NCBI GenBank assembly: GCA_020849765.1
Contig: JADLAY010000035.1
Span: 39,931 to 103,930 of the forward strand
DNA length: 64,000 bases
Reading direction: 5' to 3'
Origin: Anaerolineae bacterium
Lineage (GTDB): Bacteria > Chloroflexota > Anaerolineae > Aggregatilineales > Phototrophicaceae
Every line of letters starts with the position of its first letter. The first letter of the stretch is position 1. Below the pieces are notes generated by a model. It ran no database searches. It saw only the letters and a program-made list of their open reading frames with translations, and had not been told where the DNA came from. Below, in pieces: positions 7,930-16,490 of the stretch. The position numbers were made by a program, and so were the translations under genes.

Positions 7930-9402
7930 TCAAACTCGATTCTGTAACTGGGGCGTGTGGCGGTTCGCTTTGCGCATGGCAAGCTGATCCAGAATGCCCC
8001 ACAGGGAAACCATCCCGAAGGCGAGGCCATATAATAGCAGATAGGGGACGACGGCGGGCAATCTGTGGAGGGCGATCCAGGCACCCCACATAGCGTAGAG
8101 GGAGAGGAACGCTTCCACGTAGGCGGTGCTGTCGAGCGAGAGGGCGTATTCATTCTGCTGCCAATGGTGCGCGAATTTTGGCGTGCGGCGGAATTCGACG
8201 CGGCGGCTTACGAGGCCTTCGATGGCGGCCACGGCGTTGCTGTAGGCCATACCGGTGCCCAGGACCAGCAGAATTGGGAAGGCGAGCAGGCGTTTGCGCC
8301 AATCGACGTAGAGATCATACTGGCTGATGACGAAAACGAGCGGCGGTGCCAGTCCGGCCAGGCCGAGGATGCCGAGGTTGAGCGATTGAAGCTGGTTATT
8401 CAACAGCAGGATCGGCGTGAGCACGACGAGCAGCACGATCAGGGGGTGCACCATGTACTGGGCCAGATGAACCGTTGCCATCAGGCGCTGTATGAGAGAC
8501 AGCCTGCGGTTGCTCCAGACAGGGAAGAACAGCAAGCGCAAACATTGCGATCCGCCCTTGGCCCAGCGCGACTGCTGCTGCTTGTAGGCCGCAATCTGAG
8601 GTGGCAGTTCGCCAGGCACGACGACATCGGGCAGATAGAGGCATTCCCAACCGCCGAGCTGTGCCCGATAGCTTAAGTCGAGATCTTCGGTCAGCGTGGT
8701 CGACTGCCAACCGCCGACCTCTTGTATCGCCTTGACGCGCCAGACACCGGCACTGCCGTTGAAGTTCATCAAGAACCCGGCCCGGTTGCGCGCCGTTTGT
8801 TCAACCACGAAGTGACCATCGAGCGCGAGGGTCTGGCCGCGCGTCAATAAATTGTCGAAAGGATTGAGATGCCCCCAACGACCCTGGACGAGTGCCAGGC
8901 GTGGATTGTGGACGAGATGGGGGATAGTGCTCTTCAGAAATTCGACCGAGGGGATGAAATCTGCGTCGAGCACGACGACGAACTCGACATCCAGCAGGGT
9001 GAGGCCATAAGCGAGGGCACCGGCCTTGAAACCGTCACGGCGTTCACGGCGCACGTGGGTGATCTGGACGCCACGCTCACGGAGTTCCGCAACCTTACGG
9101 GCGACTACCTCAACAGTTGTATCGGTCGAGTCGTCAAGCACCTGGATGGAAAGTTTGTCAGGCGGATAGTCAAGCGAAGAGACGGCATCAAGCAAGCGCT
9201 CGACGACGTAGCGCTCATTGAAGATGGGCAGTTGAACGGCGACTCGCGGCCAGTCCTCAACATCGGGAATGGCTATCTGTTGCCGGCGATAAACCAGATA
9301 AACCATTAAGAGCAGAAAGGTACCCAACGCATAAGCTGTCAGCAGGATCGCACATAGCACGTAGAGCCCGGTCAGCAGCGAGAATAGAGTCATAGACATC
9401 AT
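7930..9402 (-). CDS. Membrane-embedded processive-type GT2 glycosyltransferase (cellulose synthase/glucomannan-like)
   Basis: 490 aa. An N-terminal membrane helix (8-38) is followed by a cytosolic GT-A domain carrying all marks of the D,D,D,QxxRW group: D90/D91 in VLDDSTD, DAD at 146-148, TED at 238-240 and QQSRW ending at Trp280. Four or more C-terminal membrane helices follow. Members make beta-glucans or mannans, or glycosylate lipids; length and motif order resemble CslA/mannan-synthase-like and bacterial glycolipid synthases. No PilZ domain or BcsB-like partner is present. Co-operonic with the TSUP gene downstream. Confidence 0.9.
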   Translation of the reverse strand: MMSMTLFSLLTGLYVLCAILLTAYALGTFLLLMVYLVYRRQQIAIPDVEDWPRVAVQLPIFNERYVVERLLDAVSSLDYPPDKLSIQVLDDSTDTTVEVVARKVAELRERGVQITHVRRERRDGFKAGALAYGLTLLDVEFVVVLDADFIPSVEFLKSTIPHLVHNPRLALVQGRWGHLNPFDNLLTRGQTLALDGHFVVEQTARNRAGFLMNFNGSAGVWRVKAIQEVGGWQSTTLTEDLDLSYRAQLGGWECLYLPDVVVPGELPPQIAAYKQQQSRWAKGGSQCLRLLFFPVWSNRRLSLIQRLMATVHLAQYMVHPLIVLLVVLTPILLLNNQLQSLNLGILGLAGLAPPLVFVISQYDLYVDWRKRLLAFPILLVLGTGMAYSNAVAAIEGLVSRRVEFRRTPKFAHHWQQNEYALSLDSTAYVEAFLSLYAMWGAWIALHRLPAVVPYLLLYGLAFGMVSLWGILDQLAMRKANRHTPQLQNRV

Positions 9403-9512
9403 CAGGTGGGTACTGCACAGATGAGATGAAGTCTATCAAACCAAAATTTGTTCTTGCAAGCCCAGAGGTGCTATGCGCGTGGAATTGAGCTAAGTTGCAC
9501 AGCCCAGACAAC

Positions 9513-9548
9513 AAAAAACGCCGAGGCGCAATAAACCGCCCGGCGTTT
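9513..9548 (-). terminator. Rho-independent terminator of the 56-aa peptide gene
   Basis: On the minus strand AACGCCGGGCG and CGCCTCGGCGTT form an almost perfect stem (one bulged position) ending in a run of T. It lies 26-60 bp past the stop of the small membrane-peptide gene. Confidence 0.8.
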
Positions 9549-9573
9549 GAAAAGCTCGAGGAATGAGTTCTGC

Positions 9574-9744
9574 TTAACGCACAGGAATTTCTTGCGTTTC
9601 CAGCTGGCTCACGTAGCGAGAGAAGTCGGACAGGTATTCCGGCTGGACAGTGCGGGACTGCGCAGCGAACATTTTGCCGACCAGCAAGCTCACGGGCACC
9701 GAAACAACGAACCACACCAGAACGATTTTGAGAAGAATTTCCAT
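9574..9744 (-). CDS. Small single-span membrane protein, 56 aa
   Basis: A short gene, read directly from the sequence. ATG at 9744 is preceded by GAGG at 8-9 bp; the product starts MEILLKIVLVWFVVSVPVS, a single hydrophobic segment (about residues 4-23), followed by a hydrophilic tail ending QEIPVR. A strong terminator follows, so it has its own transcription unit. A ribosome site, a stop and a terminator together support a real gene. I do not recognise a family; it could be a small membrane regulator or assembly factor. Confidence 0.7.
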   Translation of the reverse strand: MEILLKIVLVWFVVSVPVSLLVGKMFAAQSRTVQPEYLSDFSRYVSQLETQEIPVR

Positions 9745-9875
9745 TGTCTATTCCTCGCGCTTTCAAACGATGATCTCAGCTTAATTGAGAAACTCGTGAT
9801 TTGTTCCTTGAGATCTATGGAACATTATATATAAATTCATTGAGATTTGTGAAAGGAATAAAGTACTGTTTTCGC

Positions 9876-9926
9876 GGTGATTATGATCACCTCGGTGAGA
9901 AAGCCCTATTTTGCCCCTCACCGAGG
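9876..9926. repeat. Two nested/overlapping inverted repeats downstream of the Gly-rich protein gene
   Basis: GGTGATTATGATCACC (9876-9891) is a 6-bp-arm palindrome. It overlaps a second perfect 10-bp inverted repeat, CCTCGGTGAG (9890-9899) with CTCACCGAGG (9917-9926), separated by 17 nt. They lie just past the stop of the minus-strand gene at 9941. The larger one may act as a terminator or 3' stabiliser, but no T run follows on the minus strand. Confidence 0.55.
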
Positions 9927-9940
9927 GGAAAATCACGCCT

Positions 9941-10546
9941 TTAGCCGCCCAAAAGGCCGCCTAAACCGCGCGCAAGATCATCCATACCAAAGCCATCATT
10001 GCCGCCAATTCCGCCGCCAGACTGCCCGCCAATAATTGAGGAAATGGCACTTCCTAAAGGTTCCGGCAAGTGTTCGCCCAAAAATTGAACGACGGTCTCA
10101 ACGATCTGTGTAGCAATTTCAGGTGAGACGCCCGCCGCGCCGACCACGCTCTGGATCAAGCTGTCCAGGTTGAGGCCGCCGCTGCCACCGAGCATATTCA
10201 GGATGTCATCCAGGCCAAAGCCCGCCTGACCGCCATCCGCGCTCGTGGCGCCGCCCAACAGTCCACCAAGGAGATCATCCAGACCAGCGCCCTGGCCGCC
10301 GCTGCTCTGCGACCCACCGAGCAGGCCGCCCAGCATGCCCAACGCATCGTCCATATTGATGCCGCTGCCCCCGGTCGACGCGCTGGCAGAGGATGTAGGT
10401 TGATTGCCCGACAACAGGCCACCGATGGCATCGGCGACCGGCGGCGGGAAGTTGCTCCTGAAGGAATTGTTCAAGCCCGCCACAGCCTGCTGTGCCTGGG
10501 CTTCCGAAATACCCGTCCGTTGAGACACCTGCTTGATGATTTCCAC
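9941..10546 (-). CDS. Gly-rich protein with duplicated DUF937/DUF2267-like helical modules
   Basis: 201 aa. The N-terminal helical unit (1-46: QRTGISEAQAQQAVAGLNN then PPVADAIGGLLSG) and the C-terminal one (about 133-170: AAGVSPEIATQIVETVVQFL then PEPLGSAISSIIGG) look like two copies of the same motif, in the style of DUF937/DUF2267 proteins. Between them is a low-complexity linker repeating LGGLLGG and MDDxLxML-type blocks. No signal peptide or membrane segment. Function unknown; members are small cytoplasmic proteins without assigned activity. Confidence 0.72.
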   Translation of the reverse strand: MEIIKQVSQRTGISEAQAQQAVAGLNNSFRSNFPPPVADAIGGLLSGNQPTSSASASTGGSGINMDDALGMLGGLLGGSQSSGGQGAGLDDLLGGLLGGATSADGGQAGFGLDDILNMLGGSGGLNLDSLIQSVVGAAGVSPEIATQIVETVVQFLGEHLPEPLGSAISSIIGGQSGGGIGGNDGFGMDDLARGLGGLLGG

Positions 10547-10701
10547 CTGTGCTCCCTCTTGCTCTTTGCCAAGCGCGCGGAACTATAGCCGAAGAATCAG
10601 CATTAGACAATTCACAACATCCATTGTGTGTGGAGGAGGATTGTGCAGCCCGGTTACTTAAGCAGGATAGAGGATGTGGGGATTCTTTCTGTAGTCGAGG
10701 A

Positions 10702-10727
10702 GGCGGGCGGCCACTGCGCCGTCCGCC
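10702..10727 (-). terminator. GC-rich hairpin after dnaN
   Basis: GGCGGGCGGC (10702-10711) pairs with GCCGTCCGCC (10718-10727) with one mismatch and a 6-nt loop, 17 bp past the dnaN stop. The minus-strand continuation is pyrimidine-rich but has no clean T run, so it is a weak terminator or a pause/stability hairpin. Confidence 0.5.
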
Positions 10728-10744
10728 ATCATGGATTGTCGCCG

Positions 10745-11878
10745 CTAACGCTGAACGGCCATCGGCATCAGCACGTAGATGAAGTTGTCCGTGCCATCGG
10801 GCCGCATCACGCCGGGATGTGACGCGCCGTTGCTCTGCAGGACGACCCGCTCATCCTGGATGACGGCGAGCGCATCGATCAAGTATCGGATGTTGAAGTT
10901 GGCTTCCAACGGCTCGCCCTCGACAGAGGCATCGACCATGCCTTCGTTATCGCCGCGCTCGGCACTCTTGCCGATCACGGTGACTTCGCCCGGCTCGCTC
11001 ACGTTGCTGGGTGGTCGCACGAAGACGCGCGCGCTGTTGTTGCTATCGCGGGCGAAGATCTCGGCGCGTTTGCAGGCGCGCAGCAGATCGTCGGTGTAGA
11101 CGACCATGCTGGTGCTGTACGAACGCGGGATGATGGTCGAGAAGTCCGGGAACTTGCCTTCGAGGATTTGTGACGCGACGACCGTATTCTTGATGTAGAA
11201 CATGACCAGGTCGCGTTTGCCCGGCAGGGTGATGCCGACGGCATCTTCATCATCACCGATAATGCGCGCGACTTCCAGCATCGAGCGGGCGGGGATGACG
11301 ATATCGCGCGATTTGTCGAAGTGCTGCTCAATTGCCGCTGTGCGCACGGCCAGACGATAGCCATCTGCCGCCGCCATCGTCAGCACGTTGCCGTCGAACT
11401 GGGTGTAGATGCCGGTCAGGATCGGGCGGTTGTCGTCTTTGGCCGCGGCAAAAGCCGTTTGGTTGATCATGTCGCGCAGGATGCGACCGGGAATCATGAC
11501 GTCCGGCTCCATCTCTTCCGGAATCGGTGGGAATTCGCTGGCACTGATGCCCTTGATATCCGACCGTGTGGCGCCGCAGACGACGCGCACCGACTGCGTC
11601 GCGCTGTCGAGCTGCAAACTGACGCTCTCCGGCGAGAGATTGCTGACCAATTCGACGAACGTCTTAGCCGGGAGTGTGATCTCACCCGGCTGGTTCACCC
11701 GCGCCCCAATGTAGCTGACGATGGTCAGTTCAAGATTGGTGGCCGCCAGTTTGAGCCGTGCGTCTTCCGTCGAAAGCAGCACGTTCGCAAGCACCGGCAG
11801 GGTGGGCCGGCTATCAACCGCTTTGCTCACGATGCTCAAGCCCCTGGCAAGTTGCTCCTGCAAGACTGATACGAACAT
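10745..11878 (-). CDS. dnaN: DNA polymerase III beta subunit (sliding clamp)
   Basis: 377 aa, the usual clamp length. Three repeated clamp domains are recognisable: SRPTLPVLANVLLST near the start, DDNRPILTGIYTQFDGNVLTMAAADGYRLAV in the middle, and the terminal YVLMPMAVQR typical of the peptide-binding pocket and C-terminus. It forms the ring dimer that tethers polymerase and repair factors to DNA. Start set at 11878 (MFVSVLQEQL), with GGGAG about 9 bp upstream, rather than at the codon 30 bp upstream. It is not next to dnaA, recF or gyrB here, so this locus is not a classical origin cluster. Upstream neighbour is ychF on the same strand. Confidence 0.96.
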   Translation of the reverse strand: MFVSVLQEQLARGLSIVSKAVDSRPTLPVLANVLLSTEDARLKLAATNLELTIVSYIGARVNQPGEITLPAKTFVELVSNLSPESVSLQLDSATQSVRVVCGATRSDIKGISASEFPPIPEEMEPDVMIPGRILRDMINQTAFAAAKDDNRPILTGIYTQFDGNVLTMAAADGYRLAVRTAAIEQHFDKSRDIVIPARSMLEVARIIGDDEDAVGITLPGKRDLVMFYIKNTVVASQILEGKFPDFSTIIPRSYSTSMVVYTDDLLRACKRAEIFARDSNNSARVFVRPPSNVSEPGEVTVIGKSAERGDNEGMVDASVEGEPLEANFNIRYLIDALAVIQDERVVLQSNGASHPGVMRPDGTDNFIYVLMPMAVQR

Positions 11879-11961
11879 ACTGCTTGTCTCCCACTTCGCC
11901 TGGGTCATTTATCGAATATATGTGCAACAGTATAGCGCAGAACCCGCCTGAGTTGTACGTT

Positions 11962-13035
11962 TTAGCTGCTGTGCCGTATGTGCAGGATGTCCCCATCCTT
12001 GACGATGTATTCGCGCCCTTCCAGGCGCAATTTACCCGCCGACTTGATGGCGTTTTCGCTGCCAAGTTCCATCAACTCATCGTAGTGGAAGACCTCTGCG
12101 CGGATGAAGCCCTTCTGCAGATCGGAGTGAATGACACCGGCGGCTTCGGGCGCCGTTGCGCCGGAGGGCATCCGCCACGCACGCACCTCGTCTTCGCCGA
12201 CTGTGAAGAACGAGTCGTAGGCCAGCAGTTCGTAGGAGAGGCGCACGACGCGATCGGCGCTGAGTTCGGTGATGCCGTACTCCTCCATGAAGATGGCCGC
12301 ATCTTCCGGGTCAAGCTGGCTCAACTCGGATTCGATTTTGCCCTGCAGGTTGATGATGTTGCTGCGTTTGTGATCGTACTTGAGCGCATAGTCGCGCATC
12401 TCGTCGCCCTGGTTGAGCACGATCAGCATCGGTTTAAGCGAGAGCAAGCCGAAGCCACGTACCGATTTGAGCTCGACATCCGTCAGGTCGAGGTCGCGCA
12501 GCGGCGTATCCTGTTCGAGCGTCGTCTTCAGGCGTTCGAGCAGTTCGGCCTCGTCGGCGGTCGCTTTCTCCAGCGTGCGGCCTTTACGCCGCTGCTCCTC
12601 AGCGATCTTTTCCAGCCGCGACTCGATCATGACCAGGTCGGAGAGCAGGAATTCGCCTTCGATGATATCGAGGTCGCGCTGCGGATCGACGGTATCGTAC
12701 GGATGCGGGATGTTATCGTCGACGAAGGCGCGCAGCACGTGCACCAGGCCATCGACCTGCGCCAGCTCATTGCGGAACTGCCCTTTGAGTCCGCCTTCCG
12801 CAACGCCCTTCTCCAGCCCGCCGATGTCGACGTAGGTGACCTGCGTGTAGATCGTCTTCTTCGGGTTGTACATCGCGCTCAAACGGTCGACGCGCTCGTC
12901 CGGCACGCTGACGACGGCGGTATGCACTTCGAACTGGCCGCTGGTGGCCGCGCCGGTCGGGAGATTGCCTTTTGTCAGTGCGTTGAAAATCGTCGTTTTG
13001 CCGCTGTTGGGTAAGCCAATGATGCCCAGTCGCAT
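11962..13035 (-). CDS. ychF: YchF/OLA1-type P-loop ATPase
   Basis: 357 aa. G1 loop GLPNSGKTT (7-15), switch II DIGGL, then a coiled-coil insertion (about 130-180) and a C-terminal TGS domain ending GREYIVKDGDILHIRHSS. YchF proteins bind the ribosome and redox/stress regulators and prefer ATP because their G4 motif is NxxE. Here the G4-equivalent reads NQGD, closer to the GTPase NKxD, and G1 has Ser-Gly-Lys-Thr-Thr in place of the usual VGKST; nucleotide preference may differ. Start chosen at 13035 (MRLGIIGLPN), where the family begins. Confidence 0.93.
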   Translation of the reverse strand: MRLGIIGLPNSGKTTIFNALTKGNLPTGAATSGQFEVHTAVVSVPDERVDRLSAMYNPKKTIYTQVTYVDIGGLEKGVAEGGLKGQFRNELAQVDGLVHVLRAFVDDNIPHPYDTVDPQRDLDIIEGEFLLSDLVMIESRLEKIAEEQRRKGRTLEKATADEAELLERLKTTLEQDTPLRDLDLTDVELKSVRGFGLLSLKPMLIVLNQGDEMRDYALKYDHKRSNIINLQGKIESELSQLDPEDAAIFMEEYGITELSADRVVRLSYELLAYDSFFTVGEDEVRAWRMPSGATAPEAAGVIHSDLQKGFIRAEVFHYDELMELGSENAIKSAGKLRLEGREYIVKDGDILHIRHSS

Positions 13036-13254
13036 AGTTGTAATCACACCTCTCGCTATTGCCAAAGTGAGGCTAGTATACAGATTGCCGGGAAGTGATA
13101 GGAGTCCTGAAGTCTTTTGTTTATTTTGTTGTGAAATTCGATCAACGAATTCCTCGCGCAGGTGTTCTATTTGCGCTATACTCTGATATACTGGCCATAC
13201 TATGGAATTTGCTTATTCAACCCGAATTCATAGGTAATCAGAAGCGAGGATGGG

Positions 13255-13494
13255 ATGGTACCGTCCAAGAACCGATCAGATGTCACATCAGAAACCGGAC
13301 AAATTCCGCGCCATTTGATGGAAGCGTATCGCGACGCGGCAGACGCGCTACGTGAATCTGCGGAACAGGGCGACTCGGCGAGCATCACGGGTGTCTTCAA
13401 GATGCGCAAGCGGGCTGAGGGTGATGACCAGACCGATGATGGCGATCACGACTCGCCTGCTGCGGGCAATATTGTCGAGCCTGCACAGCAGTAA
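13255..13494 (+). CDS. Small acidic hypothetical protein, 79 aa
   Basis: ATG at 13255 follows a GCGAGGA ribosome site at good spacing. The product is hydrophilic, rich in Asp/Glu/Gln, with one predicted helix (about residues 18-40, PRHLMEAYRDAADALRES) and a disordered acidic tail. A clear hairpin terminator lies 32 bp past the stop, so it appears to be a free-standing transcription unit, divergent from ychF. No family recognised. Confidence 0.6.
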   Translation: MVPSKNRSDVTSETGQIPRHLMEAYRDAADALRESAEQGDSASITGVFKMRKRAEGDDQTDDGDHDSPAAGNIVEPAQQ

Positions 13495-13525
13495 ATCCGT
13501 CTATATGAGGCCATAATCTGAATTG

Positions 13526-13549
13526 CCACGCTCAGGCGTGGACTTTTTG
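13526..13549 (+). terminator. Rho-independent terminator
   Basis: CCACGC (13526-13531), loop TCAG, GCGTGG (13536-13541), then ACTTTTTGTTTG. It ends the 79-aa gene unit and stands 22 bp before thpR. Confidence 0.75.
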
Positions 13550-13570
13550 TTTGTACAAAGCACGTTTCTT

Positions 13571-14125
13571 ATGCCTCGTCTTTTCATCGGCATCGAACTA
13601 CCGGAACCCGTCAAAGATCTGCTCACCCATGTTCGTGGGGATATTGACGGCGCCAGTTGGTCAAAACGCTCCACCTATCACGTCACCCTGCGCTTTCTGG
13701 GCGATCAAGTGCCGTCCGCTCAGGTCGCGCCGATCACGACCGCGCTGAATGACGTGCGCTTTGAATCCTTCGAACTGCTCGTGCAGGGCGTCGGGCGCTT
13801 CCCACCCAATTCGAAGCGGGCTGCGCGCGTGTTGTGGGCGGGGATTGCCGCGCCCCGCGCGCTGGATACGCTTTATGCCCAGATCGAACGGGCGTTGATC
13901 CCCGTCGGCTTCCCGGCAGAAGATCGCAGCTTTCATCCTCACGTGACGCTGGCACGCCTTCGCGAGTCGAGACCCGATCCTGCTGTCGACCAATTCCTGG
14001 ATCACTGGCACGACCTGGCAAGCGATCCGACCCTGGTCGATCGCTTCGTGCTCTACGAGAGTGTGCTCGCGCCGGGCGGCCCGCAATACACCGCCAGAGC
14101 CATCTTCAAAGCGACCAACAACTAG
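13571..14125 (+). CDS. thpR: RNA 2',3'-cyclic phosphodiesterase
   Basis: 184 aa, standard for the LigT/ThpR (2H phosphoesterase) family. The two catalytic HxTx motifs are visible: HVTLRFLG near residue 36 and HPHVTLARLR near residue 123. It opens 2',3'-cyclic phosphate ends of RNA to 2'-phosphates and can act as a 2'-5' RNA ligase. Start set at 13571 (MPRLFIGIELP), the canonical N-terminus; an upstream in-frame ATG at 13523 would add 16 residues lying across the preceding terminator. Confidence 0.93.
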   Translation: MPRLFIGIELPEPVKDLLTHVRGDIDGASWSKRSTYHVTLRFLGDQVPSAQVAPITTALNDVRFESFELLVQGVGRFPPNSKRAARVLWAGIAAPRALDTLYAQIERALIPVGFPAEDRSFHPHVTLARLRESRPDPAVDQFLDHWHDLASDPTLVDRFVLYESVLAPGGPQYTARAIFKATNN

Positions 14126-14214
14126 CCTCTCGCTCGATCTCAAGTGATGAAGCCGCCTGCAAAGGTAATAATAAGTAATGGCGATCATCGAATCGATCGA
14201 CAGGGGAAGTCACC

Positions 14215-15462
14215 GTGATCGAAGTTTATCTACAGCAACTGAAGAGCAAAGATGCCGCGCGGCGACGAGAAGCTATCGTTGCACTGGGCAAATCGAATGA
14301 TCCTGCTGCTTTGCAACCGCTGGCGGACATCTATCGCAACGATCCCGATCCGGCGCTGCGCGATCTGGCGCTCAAAGCGGGCCGGTATCTGCGCCAGCAC
14401 ATGTCCCAGGCTGGTGGCTCAGCCGGAGCATTGGCGGCTGCCTCGTCGACGGCAAGCAACCGTTTGAAGGAAGAGCTTTCACACTATGAGACGGAACAAC
14501 CGGCAGCAGCGAGGCACCATCTGCCACAACGCCGGGCGGTGCCTCCGGCAGACGTCACGCGCAGCAAGAGCTACGTCGACGAGGCGCTCTCACACAACAT
14601 GGATGGCGACAATGGGCGCGCGTTGAAGGCGCTGCGTAAGGCGTTGGAACTCAACCCGAATATCATGGACGACGCGTTTTTCGTCAGCGTCGCCGGCGCA
14701 GTTACGGGCGACTCAGGGCAGGCGGCCATCGACTTCATCCTCGATCAGCAGCAGGCGAAAGAGTTCGTCAAAGAGAGCAAACGCCAGCAAAAATCGGTCG
14801 AGACGGCCAGACATCTCGAAACCGCCGAGAAATCCCACTGGAGTGGGGTCGTGCTGGAATTGGTCATCTTCATGCTCATCAACGTGCTGGGCACGGTCAT
14901 CACGTTCGTCATCTTCACGGAGAGCATCTCCAACCTGTCAGCGGATTCCGGCATGCTGGCGCCACAGCAAACCAGTGAACTGCAATCGATGGTGTCTTCG
15001 GTCACCATCATGTCGTCCGTCATCGTCGGCGTGGTCTCGGCAATCGGCAGCGCGGTCAGTCTGTTCATTCAGGGCACGGCGATCCATCTGGTGGCAACCA
15101 TGATCTTCCAGGGCAAGGGGACGATGCGCTACATGCTCGACCGGCTGTTCGGGCTGTATAACAAACAACTGCCCATCCTCTACGCACTGGGCATCGCCTC
15201 GGTCTGGATCACTTTTGCCGCAGGTTCTCCGATTTTCAGTGGGCTGCTGGGCTTCATCACCGCAATTATCGGCCTGCGCATCCTGTTCAAGGCCTCCAGC
15301 CTGACTTCGGAAGCCTACAACTTCAGTTCGGGCAGCGGCTGTCTGACCAACGTGTTCGCGCTTGGGTTGTTGTGGTTGATCACGGCTGTGATCGGGTTTG
15401 TCTTTGGCAACGTCCTGTTCGGGGCTTTCTTCTCCGGGATGAGCAATTTCCCGCTCTCGTGA
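14215..15462 (+). CDS. HEAT/TPR-containing polytopic membrane protein with Yip1-like C-terminus
   Basis: 415 aa from a GTG start with AGGGG 9-10 bp upstream. Residues 1-60 form a HEAT-like helical repeat (DAARRREAIVALGKSNDPAAL); 115-150 resemble a single TPR (NMDGDNGRALKALRKALELNPN); 170-200 are charged. From residue 211 on there are about five membrane segments arranged like the Yip1 domain (three central helices around GTAIHLVATMIFQGKGTMRYM). Yip1-type bacterial proteins are of unknown function. The combination of cytosolic adaptor repeats with a Yip1 core suggests a membrane-organising role (inference). Confidence 0.78.
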   Translation: MIEVYLQQLKSKDAARRREAIVALGKSNDPAALQPLADIYRNDPDPALRDLALKAGRYLRQHMSQAGGSAGALAAASSTASNRLKEELSHYETEQPAAARHHLPQRRAVPPADVTRSKSYVDEALSHNMDGDNGRALKALRKALELNPNIMDDAFFVSVAGAVTGDSGQAAIDFILDQQQAKEFVKESKRQQKSVETARHLETAEKSHWSGVVLELVIFMLINVLGTVITFVIFTESISNLSADSGMLAPQQTSELQSMVSSVTIMSSVIVGVVSAIGSAVSLFIQGTAIHLVATMIFQGKGTMRYMLDRLFGLYNKQLPILYALGIASVWITFAAGSPIFSGLLGFITAIIGLRILFKASSLTSEAYNFSSGSGCLTNVFALGLLWLITAVIGFVFGNVLFGAFFSGMSNFPLS

Positions 15463-15563
15463 ACGCGTGTTTCGAGGAAACGCTGTGATTGCCATGTAAA
15501 AAGGAAGATTGCCGGGATCACTACCCGGCATCATCGTTGGCAGCATGGGAAATATCGGAACGC

Positions 15564-16445
15564 ATGAACAGTCCGAACGGTTTGATGACACGACGCAAAT
15601 TCCTTCAACTGACGGGGGCAGGCCTGGCGCTGGCCGCGACGGGCGGGGCAGGCTATGTCTATGCCAGCCGCATCGAGCCAGAACGATTGGTCGTTGAACA
15701 CATCAGCTTGAGCCTGCCGCGGCTCGACCCGGCCTTCGATGGTTATCGCCTCGTTCAAATCAGTGACATCCACATGGATCACCGGCACATGACGCGCGAC
15801 CGGCTGCTGGGGATCGTCTCCCTCGTCAACGCGCAGCAGCCGGATTTCGTCGTCATGACGGGCGATTTCGTCACGCGCGGCAAGGCGGCGGATTACGCCG
15901 AAAGCATCGTGCCGTCCCTGCGTGAACTGCGCGCACGCGATGGCATAGCTGCTGTCCTGGGCAATCACGATCACTGGGTCAGTGCCGCCGCCGTGCGCCA
16001 GATGATAAGTGCGTCAAACCTGATCGACCTCAACAATCGTGCGCACAGCGTTACGCGCGGGGGTGCGCAGTTGCACATCAGCGGCGTCGACGACGTGTGG
16101 GAAAACCAGCACCGTCTGAATCAGGTGCTCGACGCGCTGCCTGCTGACGGAGCGGCGATCCTGCTCGCGCATGAGCCGGACTTCGCCGACGAGAGCGCTG
16201 CGACCGAGCGCTTCGATTTGCAGCTTTCGGGTCACACACATGGCGGTCAATGCGTCCTGCCGGGCGGCGGCATGCCGATCTTGCCGGAGCTTGGGCATAA
16301 GTATCCGAGCGGCCTGTATCAGGTCGGCGACATGTGGCAATACACCAACCGCGGGTTAGGCATGACGTGGTTCCCACAGGTGCGCTTCAACTGCCGCCCC
16401 GAAATCAGCGTCTTCACGCTGCACTCGGCGACGCAGCCTGCATAA
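15564..16445 (+). CDS. Tat-exported calcineurin-like metallophosphoesterase
   Basis: 293 aa from ATG at 15564. A twin-arginine signal is visible at residues 8-35 (MTRRKFLQLTGAGLALAA), predicting folded export across the membrane. The five metallophosphoesterase motifs follow in order: SDIHMDH, TGDFV, GNHDH, an AHEPDF block and GHTHGGQ. This is the YaeI/YkoQ-type group, dinuclear-metal phosphodiesterases often linked to lipid or cell-wall phosphates. Start is ambiguous between 15564 and 15585; both retain the Tat motif. Confidence 0.9.
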   Translation: MNSPNGLMTRRKFLQLTGAGLALAATGGAGYVYASRIEPERLVVEHISLSLPRLDPAFDGYRLVQISDIHMDHRHMTRDRLLGIVSLVNAQQPDFVVMTGDFVTRGKAADYAESIVPSLRELRARDGIAAVLGNHDHWVSAAAVRQMISASNLIDLNNRAHSVTRGGAQLHISGVDDVWENQHRLNQVLDALPADGAAILLAHEPDFADESAATERFDLQLSGHTHGGQCVLPGGGMPILPELGHKYPSGLYQVGDMWQYTNRGLGMTWFPQVRFNCRPEISVFTLHSATQPA

Positions 16446-16490
16446 GGTCGCTCTACCCGAAGCGCGCATCCGGCCATTACAATCGCAGGC

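Noticed and set aside
10745..13035. Replication origin near dnaN
   Set aside because: No dnaA, recF or gyrB beside it, and I saw no cluster of DnaA boxes; dnaN seems to have moved away from the origin cluster.
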